Below, piece by piece: positions 1 to 5,151 of a stretch of DNA of 8,720 nt; the first letter of the stretch is position 1; every line of letters begins with the position of its first letter. The translations under genes and the position numbers were made by a program. Under the pieces are notes generated by a model. That model ran no database searches. It worked only from the letters and a program-made list of their open reading frames with translations, and was not told where the DNA came from. The stretch is taken from the NCBI GenBank assembly GCA_041563675.1, contig JBFGRM010000099.1:1-8720 (forward strand). Reading direction: 5' to 3'. The DNA is from JBFGRM01 sp041563675 (GTDB lineage: Bacteria > Nitrospirota > Nitrospiria > Nitrospirales > Nitrospiraceae).

Positions 1-426
1 AAGGCGAAGTCCCTGCTTGCCGAACAGGCGTCTCAGATCGCCGCGCACAAAAAGGCGGCGGTCTTGCTACACGGTCACGCGGATCCGCGAGGATCAGCGG
101 CCGCGAACGAGGCCCTCGGCCGGAAGCGGGCGCGAGCGGTCGAGGCGGAGCTCGTGAAGCTCGGCGTTCCCAAGACCGCCATTCAGGTCTTCAGTCAGGG
201 CGAGCGGAACACCCGGTGCCGATCGAAGACCGAAACCTGTTACCGCAAAAACCGGCGCGTTCACGTTTCGTGGGACGCGACGCTGGAGCTGACGTCAGCC
301 TCCGCCGGCGCGGGACCCTCATCCAGGCCGGCGAGCGCGGAGAAGCGTGCCTCCGACAAGAGCCGGACCGGGACCGACAGGCCCAAGGAGGCCCCGGTCC
401 GCGCCGCGCAGGCAGCGCCCAAGTAA
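1..426 (+). CDS. OmpA/Pal-like peptidoglycan-binding protein, C-terminal part (5' end outside window)
   Basis: The frame is open from base 1 and stops with TAA at 424-426, leaving 141 visible residues. Residues 21-92 read as an OmpA C-terminal domain: the strand ending in G25-H-A-D28-P-R-G, then N36, the R41/R43/R45 helix and a closing K-N-R-R-V-H-V-S-W segment. In this family the Asp of the GHxD loop and an Arg of the following helix hold the diaminopimelate of peptidoglycan, so the protein probably tethers the outer membrane to the wall. The two cysteines in the R-C-R-S-K-T-E-T-C-Y segment match a pair often seen in Pal-type domains. After the domain comes a tail of about 45 residues rich in Ala, Ser, Pro and Lys, probably disordered. 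The N-terminus is missing, so lipoprotein, beta-barrel or MotB-like architectures cannot be told apart. Confidence 0.88.
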   Translation, partial: KAKSLLAEQASQIAAHKKAAVLLHGHADPRGSAAANEALGRKRARAVEAELVKLGVPKTAIQVFSQGERNTRCRSKTETCYRKNRRVHVSWDATLELTSASAGAGPSSRPASAEKRASDKSRTGTDRPKEAPVRAAQAAPK

Positions 427-443
427 ACTGGAGCGGCTCGTTC

Positions 444-462
444 GGTCCTTGTCCGGAGGACC
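444..462. repeat. Small hairpin after the OmpA-like gene
   Basis: GGTCCT (444-449) pairs with AGGACC (457-462) around a 7-nt loop, 17 bases after the stop codon. No T-run follows, so it is not a classical intrinsic terminator. It may act with the hairpin at 474-496 to end or stabilise the upstream transcript. Confidence 0.4.
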
Positions 463-473
463 AATGAGCTCAA

Positions 474-496
474 CTCTCCCCCGCTCCGGGGGAGAG
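474..496. repeat. REP-like palindrome (9-bp perfect stem)
   Basis: CTCTCCCCC (474-482) is the exact reverse complement of GGGGGAGAG (488-496), with a 5-nt loop. The C-rich/G-rich arms are typical of short extragenic palindromes scattered in many GC-rich genomes. A looser hairpin of similar base make-up lies at 4102-4124. No T tract follows it, which argues against a simple rho-independent terminator, though it could still block 3' exonucleases. Confidence 0.55.
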
Positions 497-611
497 GGTT
501 GGGCAACGAAAAGTACGGAAACGAGGGGCCGTTTAGTCTAAATAGGTGTAACTTATTGTCCTGACTGGTCTTCCTAGGGACAAAGCCGACCATTTTCAGG
601 CCTCTTGGGGT

Positions 612-640
612 TTGGCAGGTTCGGGTGATTGCGTTACAAT
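612..640 (+). promoter_or_regulatory. Sigma70-type promoter for the PSP1 gene
   Basis: TTGGCA (612-617) and TACAAT (635-640) are separated by exactly 17 bases, and each hexamer differs from consensus at one position. Transcription would start near 646-648, giving a leader of about 48 nt before the ATG at 695. The promoter position also argues against the upstream in-frame ATG at 629 as the start codon, since that ATG lies between the two boxes. Confidence 0.75.
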
Positions 641-694
641 GGGCTCTGCCGGTCGGGCCGTAGGAACGGGAGCCCCGGCGGGCCAAGAGGCTCT

Positions 695-1465
695 ATGTCA
701 TCGGTGGCGACGGAAGAATTGGAACGGGAATTCCCGGCCGCGATCCGGGTCGTTGGGGTCAAGATCCGGAATCGGGGTGAGATGAAACGCCTGGCGGCCG
801 GGGATGCCGCGCTCAGGCATGGCGACTATGTCATGCTCGAGGTCGACGGTGATCTGGCCTACGGCGTCGTCCACGAGGAGCCGCGGAACACCCCCTTCAT
901 CCCGCCCATGCGGGTGATGCGAGCCATTCTGCGCCCGGCAGATGAGCGCGACCTGCGCCTGATCCGGGAGCATGAGCGGGTCGCCCATGATGGGTGGGCC
1001 TACTGCCGGGAGCGAGCGGTTGCCTTGGGGCTGAAGATGAAGCTCGTCGAGGTCTATCGGTCACTGACCCGGAAAGAGACGCGATTCATCTATACGTCGG
1101 AAGACCGTGTGGATTTCCGGCAGCTCGTCAAGGACCTGGCGCGACGTTTTGGAGGCAGGATCGAGATGCGGCACATCGGGCCCCGTGAGGAGGCCCAGCG
1201 GCTCGGCGGCGTCGATTCGTGCGGCCTCGTCCTCTGCTGCGCCAGCTTCCTGACCGATCTGCGGCCCATCAAGATCAAGCAGGCCCGGGCGCACGGCATC
1301 CCCATGGAGGAAAGCCGGCTCCTCGGGGTCTGCGGGCGGCTCAAGTGCTGCCTGCTCTTCGAAGCGATGGATGCCGCCAATGATGCGGAGGGAAGGAGAC
1401 CAACCCAGCCGCTGATCACACCCGCCCCATCCACCTCCTCCGGCAACCCCGGAAATCAGGCCTGA
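695..1465 (+). CDS. PSP1 domain protein (YaaT family)
   Basis: A 256-residue cytoplasmic protein. Residues 170-225 carry the PSP1 signature: C176-G-L-V-L-C181-C182 followed about 30 residues later by C213-G-R-L-K-C218-C219, with an I-K-I-K-Q-A-R segment between. Six cysteines in two CGxxxCC-like blocks suggest metal or Fe-S binding. In Bacillus subtilis the homologue YaaT works with YlbF and YmcA and affects RNase Y-dependent mRNA processing and sporulation; in Gram-negative bacteria the role is not settled, and I saw no partner gene here. The length is close to that of YaaT (about 275). I chose the ATG at 695 because AAGAGG (685-690) lies just ahead and the promoter at 612-640 excludes the earlier ATG at 629. 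The last 20 residues (after E-A-M-D) are Pro/Thr/Ser-rich and probably unstructured. The gene is convergent with its right neighbour, with 10 bases between the stops. Confidence 0.9.
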   Translation: MSSVATEELEREFPAAIRVVGVKIRNRGEMKRLAAGDAALRHGDYVMLEVDGDLAYGVVHEEPRNTPFIPPMRVMRAILRPADERDLRLIREHERVAHDGWAYCRERAVALGLKMKLVEVYRSLTRKETRFIYTSEDRVDFRQLVKDLARRFGGRIEMRHIGPREEAQRLGGVDSCGLVLCCASFLTDLRPIKIKQARAHGIPMEESRLLGVCGRLKCCLLFEAMDAANDAEGRRPTQPLITPAPSTSSGNPGNQA

Positions 1466-1475
1466 CCCATACCGC

Positions 1476-1835
1476 CTAGGGCGTTTCCGCTCCGTACTTC
1501 TTGATCACATAGTCCAGCGCGTTCGCCGCGTTTCGAACCAGGCGCTCGCGTGCCTCCCGGTCGTGGCACTGCCCGGCGAGGATCCAGCCGAAGGCCTCCT
1601 CGTGGTCGCCTTCCCGATAGGCACGCACGGCGTGTTTGAGGCAGTCCCGGCCCGATGTCTTGCCCCGCAGGACTTTCGGGGGGCCGGCTTGCACGATGAA
1701 GTTTCGGCACGTGCCCCTCGGCACCGGATTCGTATCATTCCAAATCCAGTCGACGGTTTCCTCGAAGCCATGGGCCGGTCCCGCCGCGAGAAACAAGCCG
1801 ACCACGAGTACGGCAAGAAAGTGATGATGGCGCAT
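1476..1835 (-). CDS. Small secreted protein with three cysteines, unknown function
   Basis: A 119-residue protein I do not recognise. The N-terminus M-R-H-H-H-F followed by a hydrophobic stretch (7-18) and A21-H-G23 is a convincing Sec signal peptide, with likely cleavage before F24. The mature part of about 96 residues begins with a Trp-rich segment (W30, W32) and holds three cysteines, C43, C65 and C90. It continues as amphipathic helices (A-V-R-A-Y-R-E-G-D-H-E-E-A, then residues 91-114) with the look of one TPR- or Sel1-like helical pair. Two cysteines could form a disulfide in the periplasm and leave one free. AGGGGG lies 9 nt upstream of the ATG. The stop is a TAG (1476-1478). The function is not predictable from sequence alone. 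Confidence 0.75.
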   Translation of the reverse strand: MRHHHFLAVLVVGLFLAAGPAHGFEETVDWIWNDTNPVPRGTCRNFIVQAGPPKVLRGKTSGRDCLKHAVRAYREGDHEEAFGWILAGQCHDREARERLVRNAANALDYVIKKYGAETP

Positions 1836-1951
1836 TGCGTGAGTCCCCCTGTCATCAGCGTTGAGGATGTCTGGCGTGGGTCGCCACGAGCCGTTTGATG
1901 ACGGGGAGCATACACAGAGCGTCCGGCCGGCTCAACTGCGAAGGGTCTGCT

Positions 1952-2003
1952 CCCCTCCTTTGCGAAGCCCGCCAAAGCCAATGCGAAGGCGGGCAAGGAG
2001 GGG
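1952..2003. repeat. Nested palindromic repeat (REP/MITE-like)
   Basis: The outer arms CCCCTCCTT (1952-1960) and AAGGAGGGG (1995-2003) enclose inner arms GCCCGCC (1967-1973) and GGCGGGC (1988-1994), with a 14-nt loop. The left side carries an extra TGCGAA between its two arms, while on the right the arms are directly joined. In total 16 base pairs form with a single 6-nt bulge. It lies between the promoter region of the secreted protein and the end of the SnoaL-like gene. The pattern looks like one palindromic repeat inserted in the middle of another. Confidence 0.65.
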
Positions 2004-2039
2004 CTGGGGGAGGCCGAGAGGGACGCAGAAGGGAGAAGA

Positions 2040-2069
2040 GCCCCGGCAAGGCTGAGCCAATGCCGGGGC
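2040..2069 (-). terminator. Probable intrinsic terminator of the SnoaL-like gene
   Basis: GCCCCGGCA (2040-2048) and TGCCGGGGC (2061-2069) form a perfect 9-bp stem with a 12-nt loop. It starts 13 bases after the minus-strand stop at 2083. Read on the minus strand, the stem is followed by TCTTCTCCCTTCT, a pyrimidine tract but a poor U-run, so termination may be only partial. It would end the whole tetR-ahpD-zinc ribbon-SnoaL block. Confidence 0.55.
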
Positions 2070-2082
2070 CCTCAGGTGGAGG

Positions 2083-2469
2083 TCACGCCGACGGCATGCC
2101 GGACGCGTCGTAGTAGAACCGCTCGTGCACGATCTTGCCGTTCCGCCATCGCGCGACCGTGACCTGCTCGAGATGGACGGGCTGGCCATTGGTGGCGACC
2201 CAGTCAAAGACGGCCTCGTAAAAGGTGATGCCGTTGCCAACCCCGGCGCCCTTCACCTCAAAACCCTTCCACTCCTTGACCCCGGACATGAACTGCTTCT
2301 CTCGCTCGATGTTCGCGGCCAGGCCGACCGTTGGGGTATTGGCGTTTTCCTGCATGGCCACGTCCTCGGCGTAGAACTCCTGCATCGCGTCGAGGATGCG
2401 CCCCTCCCGAATGTACCGAAACAAATCCTCCAGTCGCTCGTTGAGATTGACCGCAGTCGTCGTGCTCAT
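2083..2469 (-). CDS. NTF2/SnoaL-like fold protein (ketosteroid isomerase-like)
   Basis: A 128-residue soluble protein with the order expected of an NTF2-like cone: an N-terminal helix (L-N-E-R-L-E-D-L-F-R-Y-I-R-E-G), then D-A-M-Q-E-F-Y-A-E-D-V-A-M, a second helix beginning near G-L-A-A-N-I-E-R-E, and long beta strands containing V-F-D-W-V-A-T-N-G-Q and V-A-R-W-R-N-G-K-I-V-H-E-R-F-Y-Y-D. The full length matches single-domain SnoaL-like proteins. Members bind or isomerise small hydrophobic ligands, and many lack proven catalysis; no substrate can be named here. A GGAGGGAGG purine run precedes the ATG. It is the last gene of the block that begins with tetR, 81 bases after the zinc-ribbon stop, with a hairpin in that gap (2504-2524). 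Confidence 0.82.
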   Translation of the reverse strand: MSTTTAVNLNERLEDLFRYIREGRILDAMQEFYAEDVAMQENANTPTVGLAANIEREKQFMSGVKEWKGFEVKGAGVGNGITFYEAVFDWVATNGQPVHLEQVTVARWRNGKIVHERFYYDASGMPSA

Positions 2470-2503
2470 GGTGCCTCCCTCCGGGAAAATGTGAATATGA
2501 ATA

Positions 2504-2524
2504 TCCGCCTCGGTTGGAGGCGGA
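2504..2524 (-). promoter_or_regulatory. Intercistronic hairpin ahead of the SnoaL-like gene
   Basis: TCCGCCTC (2504-2511) is the exact reverse complement of GAGGCGGA (2517-2524), with a 5-nt loop. It lies between the zinc-ribbon stop and the SnoaL-like ribosome binding site. On the minus strand it is followed by an AT-rich stretch (TATTCATATTCACATTTT), so it could act as a weak terminator/attenuator or a processing and stability element that sets the expression of the last gene relative to the first ones. Confidence 0.5.
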
Positions 2525-2550
2525 CTGGAACGTTCGATTATCGTCTCGAC

Positions 2551-2760
2551 TCAGGCCGCAGACTTGATAATGACATCCGCCGTGACCGGGTTGGTGGATT
2601 TCAGCGCGGCCTGCTTGCGCCGGTTGTGCAGAATCACCGGGTCCACCACGTCGCCGCACATGACGCATCGCCACGTCTGAATCCGGTCGGGATTCGTCGC
2701 ATCCAAATGATCGAAGCTGTAATCCGCTACCAACATGCCCTGGCATCTCGTGCACTGCAT
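2551..2760 (-). CDS. Small four-cysteine zinc-ribbon protein
   Basis: A 69-residue protein with two CxxC knuckles, C3-T-R-C6 and C32-V-M-C35, spaced as in a rubredoxin- or zinc-ribbon-like fold binding one Zn(II). The basic helix after the second knuckle (H-N-R-R-K-Q) could contact nucleic acid or a partner protein. It has no signal peptide. AGGAGG lies 6 nt upstream of the ATG, an ideal ribosome binding site. Only 12 bases separate it from the stop of the ahpD-like gene, so the two are almost certainly co-transcribed. The zinc-binding role follows from the cysteine pattern; the biological role is unknown. It might be an accessory or redox-sensitive partner in the TetR-controlled stress block. 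Confidence 0.78.
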   Translation of the reverse strand: MQCTRCQGMLVADYSFDHLDATNPDRIQTWRCVMCGDVVDPVILHNRRKQAALKSTNPVTADVIIKSAA

Positions 2761-2772
2761 GGTCGGCCTCCT

Positions 2773-3288
2773 TCAGGTCTGAAAGGCGTCGTCGATGGGT
2801 GTGTGCGCAATGTGGTTGACGTAGTTGGAGATCGTCTTCAAGCCGATGAAGGCGATGACCTCGTACAGCTTGGCCCGGCCGACACCTTTCTTCTCGAGTG
2901 CGCGCAACTCCGCGTCACCGAGCCATCCCCGCTGCTCCAGCAGGGTCCGAGCCGCCTCCACGATGGCCGCGACCTCCGGGTTCTGGGGTCTCCCGCCCGT
3001 TTTAATCGCCTCGAGGTCCGCCGTTGTGATCCCGACCTTTTGGGCGATCCAACCGTGCGCCGCCTGGCAATAGTCGCAGGAATTGTGGGCCGCGACCGTC
3101 ACCTGCACGGCCTGCTGCTCCAGCGGGGTCAGAGAGCCCTTGGCGAGCGCGTCCTGTCCGGCGACGTAGACCTGGAGGGCGGCGGGGCTCGCGCTCATCT
3201 CCCGCAGGACGTTGGGGACGAAACCGTATTTGTGCTTCACCTGCTCTAGGATCTCCTGTGCGGTCGGTGGCGTCGCGGTTTGACTCAT
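2773..3288 (-). CDS. AhpD-like / carboxymuconolactone decarboxylase family protein
   Basis: A 171-residue protein of the CMD/AhpD fold. The redox motif is S-C71-D-Y-C74-Q-A-A-H78, with E57 upstream in L-T-P-L-E-Q-Q-A; this E/CxxC/H arrangement is the proton relay and catalytic dithiol of AhpD-type alkylhydroperoxidases. An N-terminal segment with K-Y-G-F-V-P-N-V matches the peroxidase-related branch of the family. It likely reduces organic peroxides or works as a thiol reductase in the cytoplasm, though the reducing partner is not visible here. I start at the ATG at 3286-3288 because AGGAGG lies 5 nt ahead; the longer frame would need a TTG at 3315 next to the operator. It is the first gene after tetR, behind an operator-like site at 3317-3335. 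Confidence 0.88.
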   Translation of the reverse strand: MSQTATPPTAQEILEQVKHKYGFVPNVLREMSASPAALQVYVAGQDALAKGSLTPLEQQAVQVTVAAHNSCDYCQAAHGWIAQKVGITTADLEAIKTGGRPQNPEVAAIVEAARTLLEQRGWLGDAELRALEKKGVGRAKLYEVIAFIGLKTISNYVNHIAHTPIDDAFQT

Positions 3289-3316
3289 GGCGTCCTCCTG
3301 CTCACTGGTCCGCAAA

Positions 3317-3335
3317 TAGTTGACTGGTCGTCTAG
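3317..3335 (-). promoter_or_regulatory. Second TetR operator-like site, upstream of the ahpD-like gene
   Basis: TAGTTGACTGGTCG (3317-3330) matches the tetR operator region TAGTTGACCGGTCG (4008-4021) at 13 of 14 positions. The right arm is degenerate (GTCTAG rather than GGTCAA), so the site is an imperfect palindrome. ACTGGTC also recurs at 3304-3310 as a possible extra half-site. It lies between the tetR stop and the ahpD-like start, where a repressor would control the downstream genes. I could not find a clear -35/-10 pair here. Confidence 0.6.
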
Positions 3336-3352
3336 TAACCGAGGAAATTTTT

Positions 3353-3985
3353 TTAGCGCGTTGGACGGGAGCCGCGCCCCCTGACCTCGGCGCCGCCCAT
3401 TAATTGCGTCACGTACTTGTGGCCGAGCCGTTTGATCAATGCCGGATCGTTGTGGGTCTTGGCCAGCAGCGTGACTCCTTCCATATAGGCGACGATGGCT
3501 TCCGCCAGAACCTTGGGATTCTGGGATGGCAGGTCCTTGCGCTTGATGGCCTCCGCAACGGTCTGTTCGATGAGCCCGGTCAGGTCCTTGAGGAGCGCCG
3601 CCACCTTGTGTCGGATGACCTCGTCCTGGGTGCTCAGCTCGATGGCCAGGTTGCCGACCACGCAGCCGGGCACGCAGCCTGTCTTTCGCTTCATCGTCGC
3701 GGCATGGTCGTAGAGGCGGTCGAACCAGGCCTCGATGCGTTGAAGGGGCGGCCGGTCGGGGCAGAAGGCCGGCTCCAGGATCGTGCACCGCCCCAGCTCC
3801 CGCTGGCGCTCCAGCGCCGCGATCGTGAGGTCCCGTTTTGAGGGAAAGAAATGGTAAAAGCTGCCCTTTTGGACGCCCGCGTGCTCGCAGAGCTCCTGGA
3901 CCCCGACGCTCGCGTAGCTGCGCGAGTACATGAGATCCAGCGCGCTCTGCACGAGCTTATCTTTAGCGTCGCTGACCTGCCCCAT
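3353..3985 (-). CDS. TetR/AcrR-family repressor, NemR/AcuR-like
   Basis: A 210-residue repressor. The DNA-binding helix-turn-helix is at residues 8-52, ending with the family signature G-V-Q-K-G-S-F-Y-H-F-F-P-S-K. The ligand domain contains G107-C108-V-V-G-N-L-A-I-E-L, the Gly-Cys motif typical of the NemR/AcuR branch, and A175-K176 later. From memory of the E. coli NemR sequence, C108 and K176 align with Cys106 and Lys175, the residues proposed to sense hypochlorite and electrophiles. Further cysteines are C33, C67, C75 and C104. The likely role is to repress itself and the ahpD-like, zinc-ribbon and SnoaL-like genes until oxidised or alkylated. AAGGA directly abuts the ATG, which is unusually tight for a ribosome binding site. 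The 10 C-terminal residues are Arg/Gly-rich. Confidence 0.9.
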   Translation of the reverse strand: MGQVSDAKDKLVQSALDLMYSRSYASVGVQELCEHAGVQKGSFYHFFPSKRDLTIAALERQRELGRCTILEPAFCPDRPPLQRIEAWFDRLYDHAATMKRKTGCVPGCVVGNLAIELSTQDEVIRHKVAALLKDLTGLIEQTVAEAIKRKDLPSQNPKVLAEAIVAYMEGVTLLAKTHNDPALIKRLGHKYVTQLMGGAEVRGRGSRPTR

Positions 3986-4010
3986 TCCTTACACCGTCCC
4001 CAATAATTAG

Positions 4011-4026
4011 TTGACCGGTCGGTCAA
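4011..4026. promoter_or_regulatory. TetR operator (perfect inverted repeat)
   Basis: TTGACCGGTCGGTCAA is an inverted repeat with 6-bp arms TTGACC/GGTCAA and a 4-base centre. Read from the minus strand it starts immediately after the -10 box (4027-4032) and covers the expected start of transcription, the classic position for a repressor that blocks initiation. It lies 26 bases from the tetR start codon, so autoregulation is the simplest reading. Confidence 0.78.
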
Positions 4027-4055
4027 ATAATAGCCAGGTCCTGGAGCACTGTCAA
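4027..4055 (-). promoter_or_regulatory. Near-consensus sigma70 promoter of tetR
   Basis: On the minus strand, TTGACA (4050-4055) and TATTAT (4027-4032) are separated by 17 bases. The -35 is perfect and the -10 has one mismatch. Such a strong promoter makes sense for a gene kept in check by its own product. It points toward tetR, and the operator follows without a gap. Confidence 0.82.
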
Positions 4056-4364
4056 GATGAAGGATTTTCTTTTTCTGGCAGGGGAGGGGCCTGTCTCCCG
4101 CCCTCTCCCTCCATTGAGGAGAGGATCTGTAGCAAGGCGCCGGAGAATGGCACGGACGGATCCAAATGTGGGCAGCGGGTGACGGCTCCATCTGGGATGC
4201 ACACCTCGCCCGTCTCCAACCCGTTGGAAATGCACGCATGAGCGACGTTCAAAAATGGGCAGTATTCGGCACGAATTCTGCGGGCTCAGAGTCAGCTAAG
4301 ATTGGAGGAGACCTGCGTCTTCCTCGTTTCGTCGATGAGAATCACCATACGAATGCGGGGGTCC

Positions 4365-5012
4365 ATGCGGAGAGCCCTGTCCCGATGGAAACTGATCGTG
4401 CTTCCCTGCGCGGCGGTCCTGCTGTCTCTGCACGCGTTGTCGCCGGCGCCGGTAACCGCGGAAATCTACCAGTACGTGGACAAGGACGGCACGATTCACC
4501 TGTCCAATGTCCCCACCGATCCGCGCTTTCGCCGGGTCAACCCGGGTCGGCGCGCCTTGCGCACCCGCATCGAGACGAAAGAGCTGGAACGCCTGATCGG
4601 CTGGTACTCGAGCCGACACCGGCTGGACCCGGCTCTGCTGCGCGCGGTGATCAAGGCCGAGTCGAATTTTGATCCGAGGGCCATCTCCCGGGCGGGTGCC
4701 ATGGGCCTGATGCAGCTCATGCCGAGCACCGCGGAGGCGCTCAACGTCTATGATCCCTACAACCCGATGGAGAATATCAGCGGAGGCGCGCGGTACCTGC
4801 GCTATCTCCTGGATCGGTTCGACGGAAAGCTCCACCTGGCCCTTGCGGCTTACAACGCCGGCGAGTCGCTGGTGCTCCGCTATCGGAGCGTGCCGCCGAT
4901 CGATGAGACCCGCCATTACGTCCGCAAGGTCCTGCGATTCTATAAATCCTACCAGTCCCGGCCCGTCTCATCCCCGACGCCGAGCCGCTCGTCTGCCGTT
5001 CCCGTCCGCTGA
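4365..5012 (+). CDS. Exported lytic transglycosylase (DUF4124 + SLT domains)
   Basis: A 215-residue protein from the ATG at 4365. Residues 1-32 are a Sec signal peptide (M-R-R-A-L-S-R-W-K, hydrophobic core, cleavage after V-T-A). Residues 33-50 (E-I-Y-Q-Y-V-D-K-D-G-T-I-H-L-S-N-V-P) form the short DUF4124 beta motif often found before such enzymes. The SLT lysozyme-like domain follows: catalytic E99 in A-E-S-N-F-D-P, G-L-M-Q-L-M-P at 114-120, N-I-S-G-G-A-R-Y-L, and A-A-Y-N-A-G at 161-166. It cleaves the MurNAc-GlcNAc bond of peptidoglycan to give 1,6-anhydro ends, in the periplasm. The start is uncertain: in-frame ATGs at 4335 and 4353 and a TTG at 4302 exist, and I prefer 4365 because it gives a normal signal peptide. 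The C-terminus is a Ser/Pro-rich tail. Confidence 0.88.
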   Translation: MRRALSRWKLIVLPCAAVLLSLHALSPAPVTAEIYQYVDKDGTIHLSNVPTDPRFRRVNPGRRALRTRIETKELERLIGWYSSRHRLDPALLRAVIKAESNFDPRAISRAGAMGLMQLMPSTAEALNVYDPYNPMENISGGARYLRYLLDRFDGKLHLALAAYNAGESLVLRYRSVPPIDETRHYVRKVLRFYKSYQSRPVSSPTPSRSSAVPVR

Positions 5013-5151
5013 GCACGACCCATTCACGCCTGACTTTCTCCCCGCCTGATTCTCCTGGACACGCCTTCCAAAAGGCTTGTTCCAGCCATGCTGCTGTGGG
5101 AATATTTGGGTGCTGACGGATTTTCCACCGAGGCGGAAGGAGGCGGTCTGC

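Larger units (their letters stand above)
3986..4364. other. Intergenic region between tetR and the lytic transglycosylase gene
   Basis: This 379-base stretch holds the tetR promoter and operator at its left end and a REP-like hairpin: CCTCTCC (4102-4108) pairing with GGAGAGG (4118-4124) around a 9-nt loop. I see no convincing gene in the rest. A GGAGGAG at 4304-4310 resembles a ribosome binding site, but no suitable start codon stands at the right distance. No clear promoter for the plus-strand gene was found. Confidence 0.6.

Noticed and set aside
629..694. Longer N-terminus for the PSP1 gene from the ATG at 629
   Set aside because: The ATG lies between the -35 and -10 boxes of the promoter, so it would not be on the transcript; the ATG at 695 has a purine-rich site just upstream.
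2125..3249. Long 374-residue open frame on the plus strand
   Set aside because: It is antisense to three genes with recognisable folds and good ribosome binding sites on the minus strand; its product shows no recognisable domain and reflects GC-rich codon bias.
4052..4252. Possible 66-residue minus-strand gene in the tetR upstream region
   Set aside because: It would need a TTG start without a ribosome binding site, and it crosses the REP-like hairpin and the tetR -35 region.
5063..5076. Hairpin GCCTT/AAGGC after the lytic transglycosylase gene as a terminator
   Set aside because: Only 5 base pairs with a short TTGTT tail; too weak to call.
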